From: an uncultured Collinsella sp.
Lineage (GTDB): Bacteria; Actinomycetota; Coriobacteriia; Coriobacteriales; Coriobacteriaceae
Reading direction: 5' to 3'
Length of the DNA: 64,000 nt
Assembly (NCBI GenBank): GCA_958412345.1
Contig: CATYSO010000008.1
Coordinates: 46,444 to 110,443 of the forward strand
The position numbers and the translations under genes were made by a program. Of this stretch, positions 25,731-33,437 are shown piece by piece; positions within the stretch are counted from its first letter, which is position 1; each line of letters begins with the position of its first letter. Below the pieces are notes generated by a model that was not told where the DNA came from, made no database searches, and saw nothing but the letters and a program-made list of their open reading frames with translations.

Positions 25731-27395
25731 GTGAATAAGAAAGTTTGCTCCTTCCCAGTCTTGTTTGCGCTGCTTGCCCTCTTGATCGGTACCTGCGCGG
25801 TTGTGTTCCCCGCTTCCGCGCAGGCCGCGCCGACCTCGACTGGTTCCATCACGGTGAGCGGCACCGTGGCGAGCAGCTACGATGCCTACCAGATCTTTAG
25901 CGCCGATGTCTCCGACGGCGACAACGACGCCAAGGTCTACTCCCAGATCGCCTGGGCAAGCGACGCCGCGCGCGATGCCGTCCTGCCTGTGCTGCACAGC
26001 GCCGGCATGCCCAATTCCCAGACCACCGCGCAGGAAGCTGCCGAGTGGCTCAACGCCGATTCCCACCTTACGAGCGCGCTGAGCGCACAGCTCGCTCGTT
26101 CCCTTCAGAGCTCTGACGCCGTGTCCGTGGCCCTTAACGCGGGCACGGCGGCCAAGCTGCCCAGCGGTTACTGGCTCATCGTCGCCGACGACGCCATCGC
26201 CCAAAACGAGGCCGGCACCGCGCCGATCATGGCCCTGGTCGGCGGCAGCCCCGTCACCGTCAAGCCCAAGGCCGCGACCCCCAAGGTCGCCAAGCACGTG
26301 CTTGAGGACGGCACCGCCGCCTGGGGCAAGGCCGCCGACGCCACGGTCGCCGATGACCTGTACTGGCGCCTCTCGGCCACGGTTCCGGCGGGGCTCACGG
26401 CCTACGACACCTACGCGGTGCAGTTCGTCGACACCATGAGCGCCGGGCTCGACCCCTCCAAGGTGGCCGCGAGCATGCGCGTGTACGTGGCGGCGGGCGC
26501 GGACGGTGGCTTCGACGCGGTCCCGGCCGGCAAGGACGGGCGCGCCGGCACCGAGCCCGCCAAGGGCTGGACCGACATCACGGCCCAGTGCGTCACCAAG
26601 GTGGCCGCGGACGGAACCTTCACCGTGCGCACCGGCGACCTCATCGCCGCGCTCGGCGGGGCCGACGCCTTCACCATGGGCGCCCGCGTGGTCGCCGTGT
26701 ACGACGCGCCGCTCGCCAGCGGCTGCAATCACGGCATCGCCAAGGGCAACCCCAACGAGGTCTACCTGCGCTACCCGCGCTCTCCCTTTGCCGACCAGTC
26801 CGGCGACGGCGGCTTCACCCACACGCCGAGCGATGACGCGACGGCCTACACCTGGGATCTCGCGCTCACCAAGCGCGGCAGCGACGGCGACAAGCCGCTG
26901 CCCGGGGCGGTCCTGAGCATCACCGACGACCGCGGTCGCACGCTGGCGGCCAATGGCACGTGGGATGCGGAGGGCAAGGCCACCGTCACCACGGGCGAGG
27001 ACGGCCGCGTGACCGTCTCGGGCGTGGACTCGGGCAAGTTGGAGGTCCGCGAACTCAAGGCGCCCAAGGGATACACCGCCTTTGAGGGCATGCGCTCCGT
27101 GACGGTCAAGGCCGAGGGCCTGGACGTCGACCAAGTGGCCGCCGCCAAGCCCAAGCTCACCATCACGGCAGAGTCGCCCCTGCGCGCCGACAACGCGGAC
27201 GGGTCGACGGGCAGCCTGGAGGCGTCGCTCATCAACACGCCCACCGGCACGCCCCCTAGCACTATCACCGGAGGCTTTATGCCCTCGACAGGCGATATGG
27301 CAATGTACGCCGCGGCCGCCGCAGCGGTCGCCGGAGCCGCGCTCATCGTGGTCGCGCTCCTGGTCAAGCGGGGAGGCGGCAACCATGCAGAGTAG
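25731..27395 (+). CDS. Pilin subunit with SpaA-type domain and LPxTG-like sorting signal
   Basis: 554 residues. GTG 25731 follows a run of seven G (25716-25722) that can serve as ribosome site and overlaps the end of the previous gene. Residues 5-30 are a signal peptide ending SAQAAPTS. A GYWLIVADDA strand and KPKAATPKVAKHV fit the backbone-pilin N-terminal domain of SpaH/EbpC-type proteins. A SpaA-like domain starts near 383 (LALTKRGSDGDKPLPGAVL) with GKLEVRELKAPKGY carrying the E-box. The C-terminus has MPSTG, a membrane segment and KRGGG. GC content is visibly higher than in the two neighbouring pilins. Probably a basal or ancillary pilin. Confidence 0.88.
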   Translation: MNKKVCSFPVLFALLALLIGTCAVVFPASAQAAPTSTGSITVSGTVASSYDAYQIFSADVSDGDNDAKVYSQIAWASDAARDAVLPVLHSAGMPNSQTTAQEAAEWLNADSHLTSALSAQLARSLQSSDAVSVALNAGTAAKLPSGYWLIVADDAIAQNEAGTAPIMALVGGSPVTVKPKAATPKVAKHVLEDGTAAWGKAADATVADDLYWRLSATVPAGLTAYDTYAVQFVDTMSAGLDPSKVAASMRVYVAAGADGGFDAVPAGKDGRAGTEPAKGWTDITAQCVTKVAADGTFTVRTGDLIAALGGADAFTMGARVVAVYDAPLASGCNHGIAKGNPNEVYLRYPRSPFADQSGDGGFTHTPSDDATAYTWDLALTKRGSDGDKPLPGAVLSITDDRGRTLAANGTWDAEGKATVTTGEDGRVTVSGVDSGKLEVRELKAPKGYTAFEGMRSVTVKAEGLDVDQVAAAKPKLTITAESPLRADNADGSTGSLEASLINTPTGTPPSTITGGFMPSTGDMAMYAAAAAAVAGAALIVVALLVKRGGGNHAE

Positions 27396-27503
27396 CCAAT
27401 GGCCCCACAGAGAGCGGGGCGAGACATAACCAAGCAGATGCTTAGACACAGACAGATGTTTTTAGATCAAATGGACTTCAAGCAGAAAGCAGAGGAAAAG
27501 AAG

Positions 27504-29177
27504 ATGAGTATGAGCAAGAACATCGCCCGCCTGGCAGTGACGGCAGGCCTTACCGCAGCGTTGAGCTTTGGTGGAGTGATGGCCCCGGTCACGATGGCGT
27601 TTGCTGAGGGCACCGCGAACGGCTCGGTGACTATTAATAACGTATCGGGGAACCAGACTGATTTTAAGGGTTACAAGATCTTCGATGCCAATGTAGCGAA
27701 GGACGAGAGCGGCCAGACGCTTGTGAGCAATATCACATGGGCGAACGGCAAGGTAGAGGCTGCTGTCAAGGCGGCGATTGTGGAAATCGATCCCAAAGCC
27801 AATATTTCCACCGCTCAGGATGCCGCTGATTGGATCAAGAATAACGTGACGGGCACCGATGAAACGACCTGTGTGGCATCTAGCTCTGCGGCATACAAGA
27901 TCGCAGTTGCCGTGTCTGCGGTGACTGGCCTCGACTCGAGCTTTTACGCAACCACCTCGAAGGGCACTGCCAACGACCTCTCGCAGGGCTACTGGCTCTT
28001 TGTGACTGACGCCTCTACTGTCACGGGCCCCGAAGCCACCACCGCTCCCATTTTCACTGTCGTCGGAGATGACCCGATTAATATTACCGAGAAAACCAGC
28101 ATTCCTACGGTTGAAAAGTGGGTACGCGAGGGCGCGGAATGGGGGAAAGTGAGTGACTCGTATATTGGCGAGGAGGTCGAATATAAACTGACTGGCCACG
28201 TTGCTAGTAACATCGCTACGTTCAATAAGTATGAGTATGAATTTCAGGACACGTTGAGCAAGGGTCTTGAGGTTGTGAAGGACTCAAGCGGCACGCCGGA
28301 GGACCTCCATGTCTATATTATCAATAAAGACATGGAGGCTGAGGTTAAGCAAGATGACAATGACGGTTATAAGGTAACGTCGAAAAAGGACGAGACTACG
28401 AAGAAGGAGAAGCTCACCGTTTCTTTCGCCAACCTTAAGGCCGTTAAAAGTACTAGGAATTCTGCGATTACTGTTGATGCTGATTCCAGCGTGGTCGTAA
28501 CCTACAAGGCCAAGCTCAATAGCGAAGTCGAATACAAGGCCGACGGCACCACCAATGAGGTCGAACTTGTCTACTCCAACGATCCGATGTCTAACGGCAC
28601 TGGTACATCTGTGTCGACGAAAGTCACCGACCATGTCTTCCGCCTGGATGTGACCAAGGTCGAAAAGGATAAGCAGGATCAAAAACTTGAAGCTACCTTC
28701 CAAGTTAAAATGACCAAAGAGGGGAGTGCTCAGCTTAAAGCTAATAAGTGGCTGACCCAAACTGGCGGTATTACCGACAAAGAGGAAGAAGCCGGAAAAT
28801 TCACGACCGACAAGGTCACTGGTAAGATTTATATCCCCGGCCTTGTTGCAGGAACGTATGAGATCACCGAATGCAATACTCCTGCTGGTTACAACACCCT
28901 TGCTCCGTTTACTATCACAGTGGCTCCGACGTACAACAATGACGGTAGTCTGAAGAGTCTCGACGTGACGTCCAGCGATACTGAAATGGTTACTCCCAAT
29001 ACAACAAACGATGCGACCATCCCCGTCACCATCCAGAACAAGAAGGGTTCCGGCCTCCCGCTGACCGGTCTTAACGGCGTGACCTTCACTTGGATCGCTG
29101 GTGGCGCGGTGCTGTGCATCGGCGTGGCGCACCTCATCCGCAGCCGTAAGCAGACTGAGGAGTCCGAGCAGGAGTAA
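27504..29177 (+). CDS. Major pilin (backbone) with LPLTG sorting signal
   Basis: 557 residues. The signal peptide (VTAGLTAALSFGGVMAPVTM) is followed by a fimbrial domain with FKGYKIFDAN, then GYWLFVTDAS and a TVEKWVREG segment like that of backbone pilins. A second domain has TYKAKLNSE and YSNDP. A final SpaA-like domain carries VAGTYEITECNTPAGYN, the E-box glutamate needed for an intramolecular isopeptide bond. The C-terminus is LPLTG, membrane helix, RSRK. Start ATG 27504 has AGAGG upstream; ATG 27510 is also possible. A strong terminator closes the pilin transcript. The polymerising sortase is 1.2 kb downstream. Confidence 0.9.
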   Translation: MSMSKNIARLAVTAGLTAALSFGGVMAPVTMAFAEGTANGSVTINNVSGNQTDFKGYKIFDANVAKDESGQTLVSNITWANGKVEAAVKAAIVEIDPKANISTAQDAADWIKNNVTGTDETTCVASSSAAYKIAVAVSAVTGLDSSFYATTSKGTANDLSQGYWLFVTDASTVTGPEATTAPIFTVVGDDPINITEKTSIPTVEKWVREGAEWGKVSDSYIGEEVEYKLTGHVASNIATFNKYEYEFQDTLSKGLEVVKDSSGTPEDLHVYIINKDMEAEVKQDDNDGYKVTSKKDETTKKEKLTVSFANLKAVKSTRNSAITVDADSSVVVTYKAKLNSEVEYKADGTTNEVELVYSNDPMSNGTGTSVSTKVTDHVFRLDVTKVEKDKQDQKLEATFQVKMTKEGSAQLKANKWLTQTGGITDKEEEAGKFTTDKVTGKIYIPGLVAGTYEITECNTPAGYNTLAPFTITVAPTYNNDGSLKSLDVTSSDTEMVTPNTTNDATIPVTIQNKKGSGLPLTGLNGVTFTWIAGGAVLCIGVAHLIRSRKQTEESEQE

Positions 29178-29277
29178 CGCTCGCTCACCCATCCCTTTGG
29201 CAGGTGGGATGTGATGGCCATGAGACTTGCGGACACTATTCTCGTCCATTGACGTTCTTGCTTTGCCATTCTTTTTT

Positions 29278-29317
29278 CGGGGTAGACTCCGCGCTGGAGT
29301 CTGCCCCGTTCTTTTTG
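29278..29317 (+). terminator. Intrinsic terminator of the pilin operon
   Basis: CGGGGTAGACTCC pairs with GGAGTCTGCCCCG across GCGCT and is followed by TTCTTTTT. Confidence 0.9.
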
Positions 29318-29366
29318 GGCATAGCAGCCGGGGCGCCGTTGCTCGCAGGATCGAGCGTATGACTAT

Positions 29367-29380
29367 CGAACAAATGTTTG
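29367..29380 (+). promoter_or_regulatory. LexA/SOS-box-like operator, copy 1
   Basis: CGAACAAATGTTTG agrees with the Gram-positive SOS box CGAACRNRYGTTYC at all informative positions but the last. It overlaps a -35-like TTGCAA (29378-29383), with TGTAAG 17 bases further as a possible -10. It is conserved in the second copy although surrounding bases differ. Confidence 0.6.
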
Positions 29381-29433
29381 CAAATACTGCGTTTACCAGC
29401 TGTAAGTGCGTGCGCTCGCGGTAAAATGACCTT

Positions 29434-29459
29434 GCGACGCATCCCGTGCGCGGGCGGCC
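29434..29459 (+). promoter_or_regulatory. 5' leader segment repeated in inverted orientation downstream, copy 1
   Basis: The leader segment is complementary to 29683-29721 downstream of the gene, apart from a 13-base interruption. Both arms contain the CGACGCA, CCCG and GCGCGGGCG blocks. It lies 25 bases before the start codon, just ahead of the ribosome site. Confidence 0.65.
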
Positions 29460-29483
29460 GACGACTCGATCGGAGGTCCCCAA

Positions 29484-29636
29484 ATGCTGAAATTCCTTAA
29501 CGTGCTCGCTGCCCTCGCGGCGGTGGGCTCGTTCGTCATCGCGTTTTTTGACTCGTATGAGGTTCGGTTTAAGGTCCGTAGGCGCACGCGCGGTGCGGAC
29601 GGTAGAAGGCATTTGCGCCGCAACAAGCGCAAATAA
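29484..29636 (+). CDS. 50-residue single-span membrane peptide with basic tail, copy 1
   Basis: CGGAGG lies seven bases before the ATG. Residues 4-22 (FLNVLAALAAVGSFVIAFF) form one membrane segment; residues 29-50 are strongly basic (RFKVRRR, then HLRRNKRK). No known family is recognised. Size and topology fit type I toxins of the TisB/Ldr kind or SOS-induced division inhibitors such as SidA. A LexA-like box upstream supports damage-induced expression. The coding sequence is identical to copy 2, which suggests recent duplication or gene conversion. Function is inferred only. Confidence 0.7.
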   Translation: MLKFLNVLAALAAVGSFVIAFFDSYEVRFKVRRRTRGADGRRHLRRNKRK

Positions 29637-29637
29637 G

Positions 29638-29666
29638 AATGCCCGGGGGTCGGATCCCGGGCATTT
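29638..29666. terminator. Terminator shared by peptide gene copy 1 and possible convergent RNA
   Basis: AATGCCCGGG and CCCGGGCATT flank an eight-base loop. The A/T flanks are modest. The sequence differs from the copy 2 hairpin but the pairing is kept. Confidence 0.7.
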
Positions 29667-29728
29667 AACAACGTCGGAAACTGGTCGCCCGCGCTCTCGT
29701 TCATTTACGCGGGGTGCGTCGTTTCCTG
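29667..29728 (-). ncRNA. Candidate convergent structured RNA, copy 1
   Basis: Read on the minus strand, a TACAAT (29739-29734) precedes a region that folds as GGAAAC/GUUUCC around CCCGCG/CGCGGG, then meets the shared terminator hairpin. The outer stem is AGAAAAC/GUUUUCU in copy 2, so paired changes preserve it. No clear -35 is seen, and the structure could equally belong to a plus-strand RNA. Confidence 0.4.
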
Positions 29729-29850
29729 TAGCTATTGTATCCCGAATCACTCTGTTGATTCGGGACATTTTGAAAACTCAAATACGGGCCTATGCCTGAC
29801 CGGGCAATGCCGCCAGGCTCCGCTGCTCAAAGTATCGTGTGTGTAACCAT

Positions 29851-29864
29851 CGAACAAATGTTTG
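29851..29864 (+). promoter_or_regulatory. LexA/SOS-box-like operator, copy 2
   Basis: Identical to the copy 1 site (CGAACAAATGTTTG), 484 bases downstream of it. Confidence 0.6.
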
Positions 29865-29967
29865 CAAAAATTGCGTTTACCAGCTGTAAGTGCGAGTGCT
29901 CGCAGTAAAATGGCGTTGCGACGCATCCCGTGCGCGGGCGGCCGACGACTCGATCGGAGGTCCCCAA

Positions 29968-30120
29968 ATGCTGAAATTCCTTAACGTGCTCGCTGCCCTC
30001 GCGGCGGTGGGCTCGTTCGTCATCGCGTTTTTTGACTCGTATGAGGTTCGGTTTAAGGTCCGTAGGCGCACGCGCGGTGCGGACGGTAGAAGGCATTTGC
30101 GCCGCAACAAGCGCAAATAA
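29968..30120 (+). CDS. 50-residue single-span membrane peptide with basic tail, copy 2
   Basis: Same coding sequence, ribosome site and leader as copy 1 (identical over 208 bases). The promoter region differs at several positions outside the LexA-like box, and the terminator hairpin is different in sequence (AACGGCCGGG with CCCGGCCGTT). Maintaining two identical genes with diverged flanks is typical of duplicated type I toxin loci such as the ldr genes. No homologue is recognised, so the role stays open. Confidence 0.7.
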   Translation: MLKFLNVLAALAAVGSFVIAFFDSYEVRFKVRRRTRGADGRRHLRRNKRK

Positions 30121-30121
30121 G

Positions 30122-30149
30122 AACGGCCGGGGTTGCAGCCCGGCCGTTT
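30122..30149. terminator. Terminator shared by peptide gene copy 2 and possible convergent RNA
   Basis: AACGGCCGGG pairs with CCCGGCCGTT across an eight-base loop. Confidence 0.7.
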
Positions 30150-30212
30150 AACACGTTAGAAAACTAGGCCGCCCGCGCTCCTTAACACTTACGCGGGATG
30201 CGTCGTTTTCTA
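30150..30212 (-). ncRNA. Candidate convergent structured RNA, copy 2
   Basis: Minus-strand TAGAAT (30223-30218) precedes a fold with AGAAAAC/GUUUUCU enclosing CCCGCG/CGCGGG. The plus strand of 30167-30205 is complementary to the leader segment 29918-29943. Strand and promoter are not settled. Confidence 0.4.
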
Positions 30213-30389
30213 CAGACATTCTATCCCGAATCGCCCCGCCGATTCGGGATATTCTAAAAACGCAAATATGAGCCCATGCCCGCCCATGCCCCGCCGCGCA
30301 ATACTGTCTAGCTGCGTTGCGCGTCATATGAGCTCGCAATTCGGCTATTATTTGTTTAGACAACCTGAGCTGTAAAGGAGTGACCGGCG

Positions 30390-31328
30390 ATGGTGCAGGG
30401 TGCCAAACACATGAAGAGCAATAACGCCGTGGCCAACGGTGGCTCAAGCCCCCAGCCCAAACCTCAACCAAAGCCTAAGCGTCGTCGCAAGCGGCTGCCG
30501 CGCTGGGCTGACCGGCTCATCACCATCGTCATCATCCTTATTGGCGTGGGCCTTATGACCTGGCCATGGATCTTGGACCGGCTTGAGGCCTCGGGCGTGT
30601 TCAACCAGATCAGCACCGTGTCCAGCACCGTGGACGCGCTTTCGGAAGAGGAGCGCGAGCGCATTCTGCTTCAGGCGCGCTCCTTTAACGAGCAGCTTGC
30701 CGGCGAGGCCACCGAGCTTCCCGCCGACCAGATCGAGCCCTACGATCAGCAGCTCATCTTTGACCGCGACCCCATGATGAGCTGGGTCGAGATCCCCTCC
30801 ATCGACGTGAGTATGCCTATTTACCACGGCACGAGCGAGGAAGTCCTTATGGCGGGCGTCGGCCACCTGGAGGGCACGAGCCTGCCGGTGGGCGGCACCT
30901 CGACGCATTGCGTGCTTACTGCGCACTCGGGCATGCGCAACCTAAGCATGTTCGACGACATTCACTCGCTGGAGCCCGGCGACCTGGTGCTGCTGCACAC
31001 CATGAACAAGACGCTCGCCTACAAGATGGTGGACTCCGAGGTCGTGCTGCCCGAGGAGATGGAATCGCTGACCATCGAGCCCGGCGCCGACAAGGTGACG
31101 CTCGTCACCTGCACGCCCTACGGCGTGAACGATCACCGTCTGCTGGTGCATTGCGTGCGAACCAAGTACAACAAGAAGGACGTCGACAAGCAAAAGTCGC
31201 TCGCCGGCCGCCACTGGGGCAAGCGCGAATTCGCCGTGCTCATCGTGGTCGTGGCCATCCTGCTATTGCTGCTGGACATCGTGATCCACACGATCCGCAA
31301 ACGTCGCAAGGCCAAGGCCTCGGCATAG
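30390..31328 (+). CDS. Class C sortase (pilin polymerase)
   Basis: 312 residues. A membrane segment lies near 42-60 and a second at the C-terminus (about 280-302), with a basic tail, the class C topology. The catalytic residues are H179 (LTAHSG), C241 (VTCTPYG) and R250 (NDHRLLVH). The segment YHGTSEEVLMAGVGHLEGTS is characteristic of class C enzymes. DRDP at 125-128 may be the lid motif that covers the active site. The enzyme joins pilins through the LPxTG threonine or equivalent. AAAGGAG is well placed before the ATG. It stands 1.2 kb after the pilins, separated by the duplicated small-peptide module. Confidence 0.94.
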   Translation: MVQGAKHMKSNNAVANGGSSPQPKPQPKPKRRRKRLPRWADRLITIVIILIGVGLMTWPWILDRLEASGVFNQISTVSSTVDALSEEERERILLQARSFNEQLAGEATELPADQIEPYDQQLIFDRDPMMSWVEIPSIDVSMPIYHGTSEEVLMAGVGHLEGTSLPVGGTSTHCVLTAHSGMRNLSMFDDIHSLEPGDLVLLHTMNKTLAYKMVDSEVVLPEEMESLTIEPGADKVTLVTCTPYGVNDHRLLVHCVRTKYNKKDVDKQKSLAGRHWGKREFAVLIVVVAILLLLLDIVIHTIRKRRKAKASA

Positions 31329-31340
31329 CCATTGTTCGGA

Positions 31341-31375
31341 ACCACCACAATGGGGACAGGCACCTTTGTGGTGGT
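31341..31375 (+). repeat. CCACCAC palindromic repeat, copy 5
   Basis: Arms ACCACCACAA and complement-like right arm around TGGGGACAGGCACC. Starts 13 bases after the sortase stop, just before repeat copy D. Confidence 0.75.
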
Positions 31376-31385
31376 CGGGGCTTCC

Positions 31386-31450
31386 AAACCGTCCCAACAT
31401 TCGATGAAAATCGCGATTTTGCCGAAAAACGTCGAATGTTGGGACGGTTT
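31386..31450. repeat. AACATTCGA palindromic repeat, copy D
   Basis: Arms AAACCGTCCCAACATTCGA and complement, loop as in copy C, followed by TTTTTG. Perfectly paired outer stem. Confidence 0.85.
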
Positions 31451-31611
31451 TTGTTGTGGGCGGGACGGTTTTCGCCGCAGGTCCGCCGGGTCGCGCCCTG
31501 CCGTCCCGCCATCCTCGTTACGTTTTCGCTGCATTTGGGTAAAGCACCTGCTCCAAGCGGCGTTGCCTTGTATACTAGAGCGGTTTATCTGTTATGCGGA
31601 AGGGAGCGCCT

Positions 31612-31923
31612 ATGGCACTCAGCGAGAAAGACGTGCGCGGCATCGCCGAGTACGCAAAGATCACACTGACCGATGACGAGCTCACCCAGATGACGTCGTA
31701 CATGAACGACGCCGTCCAGATGCTCGAGCCCGTCTTGCAATATGACTTGCCCGACGTGGAGCCCACGTTCCATCCCATCGGAAGCCTGTCCAACGTGATG
31801 GGCGACGACCTGCGCGAGCCCGAGCGCGACCTGCCGCTCGACGTCGCGCTCGAAAACGCCGGAAGCGCGCGCGACCGTTACTTCCGCGTGCCGTCCATTT
31901 TGGGAGAGGGGGAGAGCGAGTAA
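31612..31923 (+). CDS. gatC: Aspartyl/glutamyl-tRNA amidotransferase subunit C
   Basis: 103 residues. The small subunit that wraps around GatA and stabilises the GatCAB complex, which converts misacylated Glu-tRNA(Gln) or Asp-tRNA(Asn). Family features: EKDVRGIAEYAKITLTDDEL at the start and LREPERDLPLDVALENAG near the end. ATG 31612 has AGGGAGCG upstream. Its stop overlaps the gatA start by one base (TAATG). Confidence 0.96.
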   Translation: MALSEKDVRGIAEYAKITLTDDELTQMTSYMNDAVQMLEPVLQYDLPDVEPTFHPIGSLSNVMGDDLREPERDLPLDVALENAGSARDRYFRVPSILGEGESE

Positions 31924-33437
31924 TGGCGCAGAGCTTCGATTCCCTTACCGCCGCCCAGATCGCCGCGGGCGTTGCCGCCGGCGACTTTACCGCTACCGAG
32001 GTGGCCCAGGCTTCCCTTGCCGCCATCGAGGCGCGCGAGGGCGGGGTCCAGGCATTCCTGCAGGTGTCGCCCGAGCTCGCGCTCGAGGCCGCCGCGCGTG
32101 TGGATGCCGACCGTGCCGCCGGAAAGCCGCTGCCCCCGCTCGCGGGCGTGCCGTTGGCCATCAAGGACAACATGAACCTCGTGGGTACGCGCACAACCTG
32201 CGCTTCCCGCATGCTCGAGAACTACCAGAGCGTCTACACCGCTACCTGCGTCCAGCGCATGCTCGATGCCGGCTGCCTGCCCATGGGCAAGGCTAACATG
32301 GACGAGTTCGCCTTTGGTAGCTCTACCGAGAGCTCGGCCTTCCACCGCACCAACAACCCTTGGGATACCGAGCGCGTGCCCGGCGGCTCCTCGGGCGGCT
32401 CTGCTGCCGCCGTCGCCGCGGGTGAGGTCGCGCTCTCGCTGGGCTCGGACACCGGTGGCTCCATCCGCCAGCCGGCGTCGCTCTGCGGCGTAGTGGGCCT
32501 TAAGCCCACGTATGGCGCCGTGAGCCGCTACGGTGTGGTGGCCTTTGGCTCGTCGCTCGACCAGGTGGGCCCCTTTGGCCGCACGGTCGAGGACGTCGCG
32601 CTGGCCATGAATGCGCTCACCGGTGCGGGCCACGATCCGTACGACTGCACCAGCCAGGACTGCGCCGTCGACTTTACCGAGCACCTCAACGACAGCATCG
32701 AGGGCAAGCGCGTGGGCATCATCCCCGCGTTTATGGAGGCCGAGGGCCTGACGCCCGAGGTCAAGGCCGCTGTTCAGCGCGCCGCCCAGGAGCTGCAGAA
32801 CCAGGGTGCCGAGCTGGTCGAGGTCGACCTGCCTCACCTGGACGCCGCTATCGCCGCCTACTACGTCATCGGCCCGGCCGAGGCGTTCTCCAACCTGGCG
32901 CGCTTCGACGGCATTCGCTATGGCTACCAGGAGGAAGGCTGCGCCAACCTGTCCGACCAGAGTTCGCTTTCGCGCGCCCACGGCTTTGGCGCCGAGGCCA
33001 AGCGCCGCCAGATGCTCGGCGCCTACCTGCTGAGCTCGGGCGTATACGACAAGTACTACTACGCCGCGCAGAAGGCCCGCACGCTCATCACGCAGGACTA
33101 CGACGCCGCGTATGCCAAGGTGGACACGATCCTGATGCCCGCCTCGCCGCGCACGGCCTTTAAGTTTGGCGAGATCAGCGACCCCACGCAGATGTACCTG
33201 TCGGACCTCTACACCATTTCGCTCAACATTTGCGGCAACGGTGGCATCTCGGTGCCGCTGGGCCTGGGCGAGGACAGCAAGCTGCCCGTTTCTGCCCAGC
33301 TGGTGGGTCCTGCCTTTAAGGACCGTCAGCTGCTCACGTTTGCCCGCGCCCTGGAGCGCGGCTTTGCCGATGCCGCCACGGGTGCGCCCGCGCTTTCCGT
33401 CGCGCCCGATTTTGCCGGGAAGGGAGGCGAGCTGTAA
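31923..33437 (+). CDS. gatA: Aspartyl/glutamyl-tRNA amidotransferase subunit A
   Basis: 504 residues. The amidase subunit that releases ammonia from glutamine. The Ser-cisSer-Lys triad is visible as K81 (PLAIKDNMN), S156 (GGSSGGS) and S180 (SDTGGSIRQP). Length and motif spacing are standard. It overlaps gatC and gatB by one base each, so the three subunits are translationally coupled. Confidence 0.97.
   Translation: MAQSFDSLTAAQIAAGVAAGDFTATEVAQASLAAIEAREGGVQAFLQVSPELALEAAARVDADRAAGKPLPPLAGVPLAIKDNMNLVGTRTTCASRMLENYQSVYTATCVQRMLDAGCLPMGKANMDEFAFGSSTESSAFHRTNNPWDTERVPGGSSGGSAAAVAAGEVALSLGSDTGGSIRQPASLCGVVGLKPTYGAVSRYGVVAFGSSLDQVGPFGRTVEDVALAMNALTGAGHDPYDCTSQDCAVDFTEHLNDSIEGKRVGIIPAFMEAEGLTPEVKAAVQRAAQELQNQGAELVEVDLPHLDAAIAAYYVIGPAEAFSNLARFDGIRYGYQEEGCANLSDQSSLSRAHGFGAEAKRRQMLGAYLLSSGVYDKYYYAAQKARTLITQDYDAAYAKVDTILMPASPRTAFKFGEISDPTQMYLSDLYTISLNICGNGGISVPLGLGEDSKLPVSAQLVGPAFKDRQLLTFARALERGFADAATGAPALSVAPDFAGKGGEL

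Larger units (their letters stand above)
29360..29800 (+). repeat. Tandem duplication, unit 1 of the small-peptide module
   Basis: Unit 1 and unit 2 (29844-30284) are related over about 440 bases at a spacing of 484. The block 29432-29639 is identical in both; the promoter and the downstream structured region have diverged. The boundaries are approximate. Confidence 0.85.

Noticed and set aside
25596..27449. Long minus-strand frame opposite the middle pilin
   Set aside because: Histidine-, glycine- and arginine-rich sequence typical of antisense frames; the plus strand has a signal peptide and sorting signal.
29422..29427. TAAAAT as -10 element of the peptide promoter
   Set aside because: No -35 hexamer at 16-18 bases; TTGCAA and TGTAAG overlapping the LexA-like box are better spaced, although still weak.
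28284..29768. Minus-strand frame across the end of the major pilin and the first peptide module
   Set aside because: Lies opposite the pilin and peptide genes, and its composition is that of an antisense frame.
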